Of a DNA stretch of 64,000 bases, positions 22,801-64,000 are shown piece by piece. This DNA comes from Rhabdophis nuchalis. Taxonomy: Eukaryota > Chordata > Lepidosauria > Squamata > Natricidae. A program made the position numbers and the translations under genes. The stretch lies in contig CM077644.1 in NCBI GenBank assembly GCA_039707465.1, forward strand, positions 140,724,962 through 140,788,961, read 5' to 3'. The notes below the pieces were generated by a model. The model worked only from the letters and a program-made list of their open reading frames with translations. It was not told the DNA's origin and searched no databases. Within the stretch, counting starts at the first letter, position 1; each line of letters starts with the position of its first letter.

Positions 22801-24105
22801 GGCAGATGTGAGTCTAAATACTTTTGCTATAATTTATCAACCCTGTAAAAAAGGTTTTCACCTAAAATCAAACACACATCATCTCCTCCATCAAGGATAA
22901 AAAAATGTTCAGCAGCACTGATTCTCCTCTGTAGTTTCTTACCACAAAATGTTTATGGAACATTTCTCTTCACTTTGAAAAAAATACGAAATCATCCCTA
23001 AGGCAAATTTTGGACAAAAAGTGTTATCTAATAACTCTTTGTTTCCTGTCTGACCTTCTCAGACAAATGACTTAAGAGAATTGCAGAATACCGAAGATCA
23101 GATAAACAGGAGAAATGTCAGAACAAATAATAATGAAAGAATATGACAAATGGACTGCCAACTTTGACCAATTGCACATTGCAAAGGCTAATACACTTTC
23201 TCGTATTATTTGTCCAGAATCAAATGAAACCAAAGCACTGTATTTCTGACATATAGCTAGAAACATAGCAAAAACATCATTAAATTATATTCCTATTTTA
23301 AGGGCAAAGGATTTATTAATCTATTCAAAAAAGGTAACATGAACGACTTGTGTGTAACATATACTTATGGCTCTCGCTGTACTTTTGAGGAATTCATGAT
23401 GTTAAAGTACAAATGTGAAATGACAAAAAAAATTTAAAATCCATCCTTAGAGCTGAGAAGCTCAAAGTTTAATCCAAACAGCCCACGGTCAGGCTGAGCA
23501 GTGAGTATTTTCTGTTATGATTTTCCTTTGTGGCATAATTTGCAATTCATAGCAAATGACCTTGTTTGTAAAGTTGTGGGCAGTGAAGCCTCATTGATTA
23601 TTTAGATGGGTCTTTGGAAGGAGCTTAAGGAAAGACTGATCTCAAGAACCAAACACTGCTTTAGGCCCAATTGTAAATGTCTTTTTTTATTGCAGCTATA
23701 CATTTTTAACTCGACAGAATGTGTGCTATGAATGAAGGCGGGATGAGACAATTTTTTTAAAAAAAAGGTTTACCAGCAGTCTCAGAATAATGAGGTTTAG
23801 GTGACATGATGAGTGGCACACTGACAATGATTAAATTACACCCAACATATAAAAATGTTAAGAGCTGTGCTTTAGGAATGGCTGAACCATCTCTGCTCTA
23901 CTGTTATAGCAAGAAAGTGCAATAGAGCAGGGCTTTATTTGCAGTCTATGTGTCCTCATGCAAAGAATTTTCAACATAATATTGTACTTTAATTGTACTT
24001 GGCTTATCATTTATATAGGAATTTTCTCACAACCACCCATAAATGAAACACATGTAGTTTAAGCATAAACCTATTGCTCAATTTTTGCCATCTAGGTTTT
24101 TAACA
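22801..24105. other. no recognisable feature
   Basis: I see no exon, RNA gene or repeat. Confidence 0.45.
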
Positions 24106-24107
24106 GA

Positions 24108-24240
24108 ATGGGAAGGGACCTTGGAGGTCTTCTCCAAGGTCTTCCAATCTCTTGTAAAATTTATTAGCCACCCATCTTACTACGTGGTAACTCTGGGTGA
24201 CTTACAATATTAAAAGATAAAATTGTACAAAACCTAATGA
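24108..24240 (-). mobile_element. CR1 tail fragment plus dispersed retroelement fragment
   Basis: AGAATGGGAAGGGACCTTGG and AGGTCTTC are the CR1 3' end. They are followed by TTATTAGCCACCCATCTTAC, ...AACTCTGGGTGACTTACAAT, the unit also seen at 8091. Confidence 0.5.
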
Positions 24241-24579
24241 TATACAGTAAATGCAGTACTATAAACATCAACCTAGCTAAAAAGATGAAGAGGGATGGAG
24301 AGACTATGAGGAGAAGGGGGGGGGTGGGATCTGTTGTTACTCTAGCAACTACCCCCAGAGTGAAATTCCCTTGTTGGAGCCCTAAACCAGCAGAACCAGA
24401 TCTCACAAAAGGTAAGGAGGATTGGAGCTGACTTCACTCGGGGTGTGGGGGGTGGGGGGGTGGGAGGAGATGTTCTAAAGGGCAAGTGCAATGGCAGAGA
24501 AGGGTCTCATCCTGGACTCTCCCTCCCACCAGAATACTCTGGTCGACGGGGCCTGCATCATGGATCCTCTGCTCGCACA
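24241..24579. other. GC-richer segment of unknown origin
   Basis: G-rich runs occur at 24317-24325 and 24440-24465. Overlapping short frames on both strands have no recognisable content. Confidence 0.35.
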
Positions 24580-24637
24580 CTTGAAGGGTATTACTCCCCT
24601 GGGGAAGGCCAATCCCAGGGGAGTGATACCCTTCAAG
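24580..24637. repeat. 24-bp hairpin with 10-nt loop
   Basis: CTTGAAGGGTATTACTCCCC plus TGGG (24580-24603) pairs with CCCAGGGGAGTGATACCCTT plus CAAG (24614-24637), with a single mismatch. It may be a small inverted repeat or the end of an unknown element. Confidence 0.8.
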
Positions 24638-26622
<1,985 letters not shown>

Positions 26623-26757
26623 CAGGGATGTCCAAACTTGGGAACTTTAAGACTTGTGGACTTCAACTCCCAGAATTCCCCAGCCAGCCATGTTGGCTGG
26701 GGAATTCTGGGATTTGAAGTCTACAAGTCTTAAAGTTCCAAAGTTTGGACACACCTG
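26623..26757. mobile_element. 135-bp hAT-type foldback element
   Basis: The inverted arms contain CTTTAAGACTTGTGGACTTC and GAAGTCTACAAGTCTTAAAG. The centre is CCAGCCAGCCATGTTGGCTGG. The flanks GCGTAAAA (26615-26622) and GGGTAAAA (26758-26765) are an 8-bp duplication with one change. Confidence 0.85.
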
Positions 26758-27406
26758 GGGTAAAAGGTTATGAGATATGAGGCATTTCCTAGAGAAAGTG
26801 GATGGGGAGTCTGCATTCAAAATAAGACTATTTTCCAAAACATCTGAATTTCCTAGTTAGTACGCAACCTTAGTGGAAATTCCCTTCCTACATGGCATCT
26901 CTTTCTTCCATATTCCTCAACATAACTTGACCAGCATTCTTTTTTAAAAATCAATTAGTGGTCAACAAAAGTCTCTCACTATATAATCTCACTATTTAAA
27001 TTGCAGGTGTAGCATTTACACATTGGATAACTTGTGATTGTTCAGATCAAAGAGCTGACAATGCCCCCCAAAGACCGCAAGAATATAGGGCTTACGGTCT
27101 TGGAGCCAGAAAGCCCAACTGGGAGGGTGAGGACTGCAAGTTTACAGTGCAGGAATTTATCTACTTACCTATCTGGCTCAGGTATTTATAAGGCGTATTT
27201 AACAATGAATGTTTCATGAGCTTATCTAGTTTTAAACCAGTGTTGTCTTAAGACTCTTTCTCTATGATCAATAGGTACAGGGGCATTTTGTTTTTCAGAA
27301 TCAGCACCCACATTTTTCTCTGCTGGCCTTGCAGCCAACTATAGCAATGAGGATTAATGTTGTGCTTAGAATCAGAAAGTCTAAACGGACCACCAACATC
27401 AATAGG
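26758..27406. other. no recognisable feature
   Basis: I see no exon or repeat. Confidence 0.45.
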
Positions 27407-27655
27407 TAATTATTTATTTAATTTATATCCAGCCTTCATTATTTTTATAAATAGCTCAAGGTAGTGAACATATCCAATACATCTTCCTCCTTCTATCTTC
27501 CTCACAATAACAACCCTGAGGTGTGAGTTAGGTTGAGAGAGAGTGACTGGCCCAAGGTCATCCAGCTGGCTTTCATGGCTAAGGTGGGACTTGGACTCAC
27601 ATTTTCCCATTTTCTAGCCTGGTGTCCTAACCAGTAGATCAAACTGGCTCACTTA
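27407..27655 (-). mobile_element. CORE/MIR-like tRNA-derived SINE
   Basis: GAGAGTGACTGGCCCAAGGT plus CATCCAGCTGG is the reversed MIR-type core. TCCTAACCAGTAGATCAAAC at the right end is the reversed tRNA-like head, and the left end is an A/T-rich tail. This is a fairly complete copy. Confidence 0.65.
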
Positions 27656-27667
27656 ATATACATATTT

Positions 27668-28183
27668 CTACTAGCCATTCTTGGCAACGCGTTGCTGTGG
27701 CCCAGTCTGGTTAAATGGCCAACCAATCTTTGTGTAGATCTACACCTGCACATACAAACACGTACACACAAACACTGTATAACTCCCAACCTACTTACCT
27801 ACTGTATTTCTCCCTTTCTCCCTCTGCCTACCTACCTACCTACAGTATTTCTCCCTTTCCTTCTCTATCCACTTACCTACCTACCTACCTACCTACCTAC
27901 CTACCTACCTACTGTATTTCTCCTTGAATCTTATGGACAGAGTATTTTATGTCATAAAGGATGACATAATACCTATGGCCCAATGCTCTCTCTGTATCCA
28001 TCTACCTACATTTTTTACATTTCCATTGCGTGTACCTGGCACAGGTGTGACATCTACACAATCTATATATATCATTGGTGCTGTATTTCAAAGGAAAGTT
28101 ATGTGAAAATTTGGAAGCGATCGGTACTTTCAAAGATTAGCGGTTTTGAACAAACTCTTGTTACATTTTTATTTATATAGATT
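27668..28183 (+). mobile_element. interspersed repeat, copy 2, with TACC array
   Basis: It starts TACTAGCCATTCTTGGCAAC, then GCGTTGCTGTGGCCCAGTCT, and ends CTCTTGTTACATTTTTATTT plus ATATAGAT, like the copy at 3549-5212. A shorter CTAC/TGTATTTCTCC array sits at 27788-27923 in the corresponding place. Confidence 0.7.
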
Positions 28184-28743
28184 CATTCATTTGGTATTTT
28201 GTATAGTGTTTCTTCTGGGACCAAATTTTTTCATAGTGTATTTCTCCATCTTGTAGGAAGACCACCAACATATCACTCTATGTATCCAGGTAAACATGTA
28301 ATGTGCCCTGCTAATTTATATTTCTGTTTTAATCCTATTTTTAATGACATATTTGAAGCTAGACTGTTGTTGAATTTCTGATTTGATATCTGAGCAAGAT
28401 TATTGGCATTCATTTTCCCACTGCATGACTCAAAGATTTGCTGCATCTGATGTAAGTGCCATACTTCACATCCATAAATCATAGCTGGAATGACCATGGT
28501 GTTCTCTGCAGGAATTCAAGTCAAAACAATCCTATGCATAACTATCCAAGGTTTGCTCCTACACAGCAAATAAATGGAATCCCACTAGGTCTTGTGGCAA
28601 TCACACTTTCTCTTACTTTGAGGAAGTTTGATCATAATATTCAGTCAGAATTTGTCTTCCTAGAACTTTGTTATTTTATGTTCTGCCATATGAGAGAAAG
28701 AGATCTTCTCTATCTGTGTGAATCCTTCTAATTATGTCACATG
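28184..28743 (-). mobile_element. possible LINE ORF2 fragment in otherwise featureless DNA
   Basis: On the minus strand at about 28273-28497 the translation includes MVIPAMIYGCEVWHL and KLAGHITCLPGYIE. These resemble the YGCE-W and AGHI-RL blocks downstream of LINE reverse transcriptases. The evidence is weak and the copy is decayed. Confidence 0.35.
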
Positions 28744-28962
28744 CAGTTGTGGGTTTCAAATTTTTTTAGAATCTCTTCTGTAGGTGTGGCCTGCTTTGTG
28801 GGAGTGGCTTGCTGGCCATGTGACCGGGGTAGGAGTGGCTTGCCAGGCATGTGACCGGGTGGGAGTGGCTTACAATCATGTGACTGGGTAGGTGTGACCA
28901 ACTGGTAAAATGTGGTGAAACTCACTTAACAACGCTCTTGCTTAGCAACCAAAATGTTGGCT
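28744..28962 (+). mobile_element. hAT-type element, CAGTGGTGGGTTTC family
   Basis: CAGTTGTGGGTTTCAAATTT at the left and GTGGTGAAACTCACTTAACA, then CTTGCTTAGCAACC, match the family at 19815 in inverted orientation. A subterminal GTGGGAGTGGCTTGCTGGCC unit is repeated about three times. Confidence 0.65.
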
Positions 28963-30586
28963 CAGAAAGAGAAAGAGAGAGAGAGAAATACAGTTATACT
29001 TAGTTTATACCAACTTCATTTCTCAAACTGATAGCCCCCACAGTATCTGCCCATGGTACTTGCAGTGTCATTATAACATTGGTAAATGGCTCTCATCTGC
29101 AAAAATATTAGCATTAAATTTTACACTCTCTGAACTTCCTGAATAGTTTTCAGAGGAACAGCCCAGAGAACTGTGCATCAAATAGTTCAGTTTTAAAGGC
29201 CCTTCATTACATTATGGAATGTCTCACCTGTAAATCAGATTTGCCCCAAACTTGTTAGCATTCCCAAACTAAGTTAAAATTTTCTTGGGGGCTTAACAAG
29301 TTGAAAAACATATTAGCTTATTTTAGATTTTTTTGAATGTGTATTGATTATATTGATTATTGATTATTTTTATTATACTGCCAATAGTCCATGATGGTAG
29401 TGATGTAAAAATCTAATTCAGACTAGTTTTCTTCAGTCCTATTACACACTTCCCCTTTCTCTTTAATTCACAAAGTTCAGCTTATCTATTTTTTCTTCAT
29501 TTTAATTTAATGTGTACTTGTCATCATTTATTCTTTTTATATTTCAGGTCAGTCTTTACTATACTAATCAACAGATAAGAGTATACCAACTTCTGCTACT
29601 CATTGTGGCTTTGGTCAGCAATGCTGGCCCCTGTTTTCTAAAGTGACAGGGACAGTGTAGCCCATATTACCACCCTTGGTTGTCACCATGCTGTCATTTT
29701 TGTCAGATGCTGACCAGTATGTCACAAACTCAAAGTTTATCCCGAGCAGTGTTCTATACCAGCTAAGATTACTAATCTATAGACCACCTTTCAAGCCATC
29801 GTAAATTACATACTTTACCAACTATAGACATAGCCTGAGGACACAAGCATGTACTGTACAATGTGCTTAATTTACTTGCAAGTTTCTAAAATTCTAACCA
29901 TAGAAATTATTATTTCTAAGAATGCCTAGAGTCAGTTTCAACAAGTAACTAAAAGAAAGCAAATTCGATTCATAGATTACTGAGATAGTAAACTGTGTTA
30001 TGACATTGGCTCAAAGCTACCCTTTGTTACTTTAGCTATCTGGAGAAAATAAGATGGTACAATGCAAATGTGAAAAAGAGGACTAGGCAGTGAAGAGGCA
30101 ATTCATTAGGCAAGAGGAGTAAAGCTGCAAAAAAACAGCCGGTGCTATCTCTGACTCCTTCACCCAACCTCTCCCTTTGAGAAGTGGTCTGAAGGATGTT
30201 ACGTAATTCAGGAGGACAAAAACAGTATGTCTGTAACTGTTGAAAAGAACATTGGAAGTTGCTTCTTTAAATATTTCTTTTTTCTGGATCTACCTTACTG
30301 TTAATATATGTTTGCCTTCCTCTTCTTCTTCTTTTTTGCTGAAATTTCTAACTTTGTAAAAATGTATAAATTTAGACCATACTGCTGACTATATTTTGGA
30401 GAAGGTAAAAGAGAGTAACCATGTTATTGGGCTGAAGTAGTGGTTGCTCTTGGAAGGAGCCATCAGCTTTGCTGTTGCATGTGGAATTTGGCTCCCATTT
30501 CTCAAGGTAGATTTTCCTGCAAGAAGTTGTCTTTCTTCCTTTCTTGATCCCACTGTACGAAGAAAAATCCAATCTGGTTCCAAGCC
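28963..30586. other. no recognisable feature
   Basis: A short (GA)n lies at 28969-28986. Otherwise AT-rich DNA with no exon visible up to the duplicated complex upstream of the channel gene. Confidence 0.45.
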
Positions 30587-30587
30587 A

Positions 30588-30758
30588 GGAGAAAGATGCT
30601 GGAAATAAAATGGAGGCTGATTGGAAAGGATTCGTTTATTGAACAGCAGAGCCACAGCAGGCACTTCTGGGACAGCTGACAAAATTAGCTTGATGAGTGC
30701 AAGGATTTTTATACAGTTTCTGAAATGCTGCAGAGGTTGTGCAATGTAGTGAGTCTGG
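30588..30758 (+). repeat. direct repeat D1 beside the inverted duplication
   Basis: GGTGCTGGAAATAAAATGGA-type sequence through GCAGAGGTTGTGCAATGTAG is repeated in the same orientation at 31334-31503. By eye the copies differ at only about one base in fifteen. It runs directly into the outer inverted arm. Confidence 0.85.
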
Positions 30759-31337
30759 AGAAGGCGGGGCAAATTGTGACACACACTTCCCCCCCCCCAC
30801 CCCTTTCCCCAAAGTGTCCCTGGGTCGAAGAGTTCCTCTGGTCCGTTGGCACCTGGGGATCGCAAATGGCCTGGTTGCGCCCTTGCAGGTCCTGGAGGAC
30901 ATTTAGTAACCGCAGCCAAGAAGAACTTTCTCACTTTTCACAAACTGTACAGTTGACGTGGTTTTCTCCAGCTGGTTCTAGAATAAAAAGTTAAGCTAAA
31001 TGGAGCTATAAAACTTCCAAAGGTGTCTGCATTTCTTTCAGCTATCTAGGTTTTTGCAACCCAGATATGGATCCCTGCTTGGGTGATCTTCAGCTATAGC
31101 ACCCAGTGGCGGATTAAGGCTCACTGGTGCCCTAAGCACTGACAAATCTTGGCACACCCCTCCTTTGTACATATAAATATTCATTGGGGTTTTTTCTTCT
31201 TCTCAACTTTGTGGTGGCTCCTTGGACCTGGTGCCCTAAGCATGTGCTTAGTCTGCTTAGTGGTTAATACACCACTGACATTGGCACCTCACTCCTCTGT
31301 GGGTCCAAATCTTTCTGGAAGACAAGTAGGGGAAGAG
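30755..31337 (+). repeat. outer arm of a large inverted duplication
   Basis: It starts CTGGAGAAGGCGGGGCAAAT and ends GACAAGTAGGGGAAGAG. Its reverse complement is present at 31786-32334. Over a 220-bp stretch through the middle (CCAGCTGGTTCTAGAATAAA onward) I count only a handful of differences, apart from a short indel. Both arms contain the same embedded CAGTGGCGGATTAAGG hAT-like repeat at matching positions, so the duplication is younger than that insertion. Confidence 0.9.
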
Positions 31338-31503
31338 AAAGGTGCTGGAAATAAAATGGAGGCTGATTGGAAAGGATTTGTTAATTGAACAGCAGAACCA
31401 CAGCATGCGGTTCTGGGACAGCTGACAAAATTAGTTTGATGAGTGCAAGGATTTTTATAGTTTCTGAAATGCTGCAGAGGTTGTGCAATGTAGTGAGCCT
31501 GGT
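31334..31503 (+). repeat. direct repeat D2 in the spacer
   Basis: Second copy of D1, placed at the inner end of the outer arm. Sequence after TAGTGAGCCTGG diverges from D1. Confidence 0.85.
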
Positions 31504-31785
31504 GTCTTTTGCTATTCTAACAGTGGTGCGTTAATCCTATTATGTCCTAAAGGTCAAGTCCTGTTCTCAGAATTGGGTGGAGGAGAATGTAAATTTCAAT
31601 CCTATCTCTGGTGGTGAAGGTGTTTTGTTTGTGAATAGGCTGGGCCACTCTTTCTTAATGGGCACACACTATTCCTGCCTTTAAGAACATGCTTCTCCAT
31701 TGGGAAAATATAATATTCTGCCTCTTTTAATATTCCCCAGAATATTTCATTGTTCTAGAAAGGTGGAGGGGGGGCTTCCCACACC
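31504..31785. other. unique spacer of the inverted duplication
   Basis: About 280 bp without a match elsewhere in the window. It could be the original neighbour of the inner arm. Confidence 0.5.
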
Positions 31786-32334
31786 CTCTTCCCCTACTTG
31801 TCTTCCAGAAAGATTTGGAGCCACAGAGGAGTGAGGTGCCAATGTCAGTGGTGTATTAACCACTAAGCAGACTAGCTTAGGGCACCAGGTCCAAGGAGCC
31901 ACCACAAAGTTGAGAAAGAAAACAACAACAACCCAATGAATATACAAAGGAGGGGTGTGCCAAGATTTGTCAGTGCTTAGGGCACCAGTGAGCCTTAATC
32001 CGCCACTGGGTGCTATAGCTGAAGATCACCCAAGCAGGGATCCGTATCTGGGCTGCAAAAACCTAGATAGCTGAAAGAAATGCAGAAACCTTTGGAATTT
32101 TTATAGCTCCATTTAGCTTAACTTTTTATTCTAGAACCAGCTGGAGAAAGAACCACGTCAATTGTGCACTTTGTGAACAGTGCACTTTGGCTGCGGTTAT
32201 TAAATGTCCTCCAAGGTCTGCGAGGGCGCAGCCAAACCATTTGCGATCCCCAGGTGCCAACGGACCAGAGGAACTCTTCGGCGGGGGGGGGGGGGGGGAG
32301 AAGTGCGCGTCACGATTTGCCCCGCCTTCTCCAG
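31786..32334 (-). repeat. inner arm of the inverted duplication (promoter-proximal)
   Basis: It runs from CTCTTCCCCTACTTGTC to GCCCCGCCTTCTCCAG and is the reverse complement of 30755-31337. The last 100 bp are CpG-rich (for example AGTGCGCGTCACGATTTGCC), where the outer arm has TG or CA instead. It ends about 300 bp before the start codon. This copy is probably the ancestral one because it is continuous with the CpG-rich exon 1 region. Confidence 0.9.
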
Positions 32335-32437
32335 CGCCTGTCCCTATATTTCCCTCGGCCAGGATCGCTGCTAAAAGCGTGGCTCAGGCGGAGAATCTGA
32401 CGCCAAGGGTGGAAAAGGAGGACCGGGCGCGCGGAAT

Positions 32438-32635
32438 AAGGACCGCTCTTTTGCGCGCACGCCCGCCCGCCGCTCCTTTCTTTTTTCCCCGGGAAAGTCG
32501 CCATCGCAGCTCGGGACAAGCGCCATTAGTCTGAGCGAGTGGGCAACGCAAGACACTCTGGCGCCAGGTTGCTGTCTTGGGGGCGGCTTCTGCTGCTTCA
32601 GGCGCGCTGCCAACCAGGAGGGCGGAAGGAGAGCC
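32438..32635 (+). other. TRPV6: open in-frame extension upstream of the ATG, possible non-AUG start
   Basis: The reading frame of the channel stays open for 66 codons upstream of the ATG, back to a TAA at 32435-32437. It has no in-frame ATG but has ACG codons at 32546 (30 codons upstream, G at -3) and 32459 (59 codons upstream). Mammalian TRPV6 is known to start at an ACG 40 codons upstream of the annotated ATG. Whether this frame is translated cannot be told from sequence alone, and high G+C content makes open frames more likely by chance. Confidence 0.35.
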
Positions 32636-62228
<29,593 letters not shown>

Positions 62229-62675
62229 TATGTTTCTTGAATGACTGGTCACATCACTGGTGCTTTGTGCTGCTTCACAAATTCTTCCAGTAGTTTGTGG
62301 GATCTGGGGGCAGTGATATCAGGATTCAAGATGAATCTTAAACTTCATTTTATCACTTTCCCATTGTTCCGCCAAAAGGGTGGAAAAAAAGTTACTGGTT
62401 TTTTTTATATAGGACTCCAATGCACTTTAAGTTAAATAGGTGACATGGAATTTTATCCCAGGTACAATTTGATTTCTTTTCTTGGCTGAATTGAATTCCA
62501 CTCCCTTGGGGAGAGGAATAATGAAAAGGTTTACAAACTTAATTGTATTAATATACAGCCTCTGTTTATTCTTGCTGACTTGGAATCAAGCCTGTGACCT
62601 GTTTGACAGCTATTATACAAAACCAGAATTTTGCTTAGAGGAAATCTAAAAATAAAACCCTAATTAACTAAAACC
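62229..62675 (+). other. TRPV6: 3' UTR, first probable end
   Basis: Non-coding sequence between the stop and the first AATAAA. No repeat is seen. A longer UTR is possible. Confidence 0.6.
62651..62656 (+). terminator. TRPV6: polyadenylation signal AATAAA
   Basis: First canonical hexamer after the stop, 423 nt downstream. The GT-rich element expected after it is weak, so this call is moderate. Confidence 0.5.
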
Positions 62676-64000
62676 CTAACTTTAAGTCACCTTAGTAGGT
62701 GAACTTTCCAAAAATATTGTTTCCTTGAGAAGGCATCAAGATTTGTTTAAAGTAGAATACAAAGTAATACTAAACATTTTTACTCAGCCAAAAATAACTG
62801 CAATTAATTGTAGTGAAATGTTTCAAAGGGCTTTTCACAGTCTCTACTTCCAAAGTGATAGTTCAGAGATGGCCTTTCCTACAGATCCAACTTGAAAAGA
62901 TCATCTTTCCAAATATAAAGTGAAACAAAGCAGGTGCTTCATTAATTTATCTCTAGCTATCACTTCAAACTTTACTCCAGAAGGAAAAAACCAATATTTC
63001 ATCACTTAAAGCAAATTAATGACTTACTGCCTTTCCAGCAGCTGAGTGGAAAATTACTCCAATTCCTTTGTAGCAGGAGCACTGAGAGACTGGTCATATT
63101 TGTCTTTCAATTGCCCTTGTATATTGACCTGAACTATGCCACATCAAAGAATGATTCAAACAGTTTTCAGGCATTGTCAGACTGATTCCTGCTTGATCTA
63201 CTATTGCACGAATTTGGCTCTGGCCTTCCAAGAATAAGCTGGCTTGATTCTCATTCCATAACAAAAATGCATTTTCTATGCACAGATGTCTGGCAACTCA
63301 GGAATTTCCAGCTATATTTTAAGGTTTATCACAATGGCCAAGGGTTCCTGAAGGACACTCTGCCTGCTACGAATGATCTTGCCCTTGGTTGAGCTTGAGA
63401 AAAGAAAACTATGAGTGCGTTCTCAGACATATTTTCAGAGGCCAATTAAATGTTGGATTGGGAAGGTGCCATTTAAATTGGTTTCAAACCCAGAAGATGC
63501 CTCTCTGCCCTCTCTGAACATCTCTGAACTCAGACTTGAGCCAAGGGAAGGATTTCTAAAGAAGAAATGGGGAGGAACTTTTTTTTATCCAAGGATGAAG
63601 TTCAGAAGCTACCTCTTCATGTTGAAGTTGGAGATTTGTCAAATCACTGTGATGAACTGAACTAGTCTTGATTACTTATGGTTATATGTATTTCGTTTGT
63701 AGAATTTTGCACTATATGTCTCTGAAAATACAATTTGCACATGTATAAAACTGATCTATGATACTTTAGGGTGTTTGAAAAGTAATTTCATTTCATGCCT
63801 TAATATTCTGATTTTATATTCTCTCAAATGAAGTATTAGTTAAAGAAATTCCTTAGGGGGTTATTTGTAGTTTAGTAATTTCTCTAGCTGGCACAGATCT
63901 TATAGTTTCTCCAAGTGATTAGACAAGGACTTGAATTAGTTTGGACATTGATTTGGACAAGAAATGATTGGACAAGCACTGAAGATGTTACCCAGCCTAC
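62676..64000. other. downstream flank or extended 3' UTR
   Basis: No exon of a neighbouring gene and no clear repeat. Short frames at 63204-63660 have no recognisable content. Confidence 0.5.

Noticed and set aside
30389..30934. Minus-strand open frame of 181 codons
   Set aside because: It spans D1 and part of the inverted arm. The counterpart in the other arm is not preserved as a frame, so coding is unlikely.

Overview
This window is nuclear DNA from a squamate reptile, most likely a snake. The sequence is AT-rich. It carries tRNA-headed SINEs of the Sauria/BovB-tailed type, CR1 3' ends that begin GGAAGGGACCTTGGAGGTCT, L1 and BovB-like LINE debris, many short hAT-type foldback elements with 8-bp target duplications, and long microsatellites. 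There is no sign of prokaryotic gene organisation, so most short open frames are accidents or transposon relics. The host assignment is an inference from repeat families I recognise; no database search was made.

Only one conventional protein gene is visible. It is a 15-exon gene on the + strand, coding from 32636 to 62228, for a TRPV5/TRPV6-type epithelial calcium channel. Spliced by eye at GT-AG junctions, it reads without interruption for 725 codons, the length of short-form human TRPV6. The ankyrin repeats, six membrane segments, TIIDG pore motif, TRP helix and C-terminal calmodulin-type helix are all present. The body resembles TRPV6, while the last roughly 80 residues carry TRPV5-like signatures.

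Layout. 1-30.6 kb: gene-free flank, a mosaic of repeats, including a large TACC-type composite array at 3.6-4.9 kb and GA and GAAA microsatellites. 30.6-32.3 kb: a young inverted duplication with arms of about 550 bp, the inner arm reaching to about 300 bp from the start codon, interleaved with a direct duplication. 32.2-32.9 kb: CpG-rich first-exon region. 32.8-42.3 kb: long intron 1 with hAT and TA-flanked transposons. 42.3-62.2 kb: exons 2-15. 62.2-64 kb: 3' UTR and flank, with the first AATAAA at 62651.

Points most worth a second look are the inverted duplication of the promoter-proximal DNA, an open in-frame extension with an ACG codon upstream of the ATG, a duplicated splice-acceptor region bracketing exon 4, a retrocopy-like segment with KKRRAP motifs in intron 8, and one composite minisatellite shared by two unrelated transposon families. 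I did not find a novel multi-gene system.
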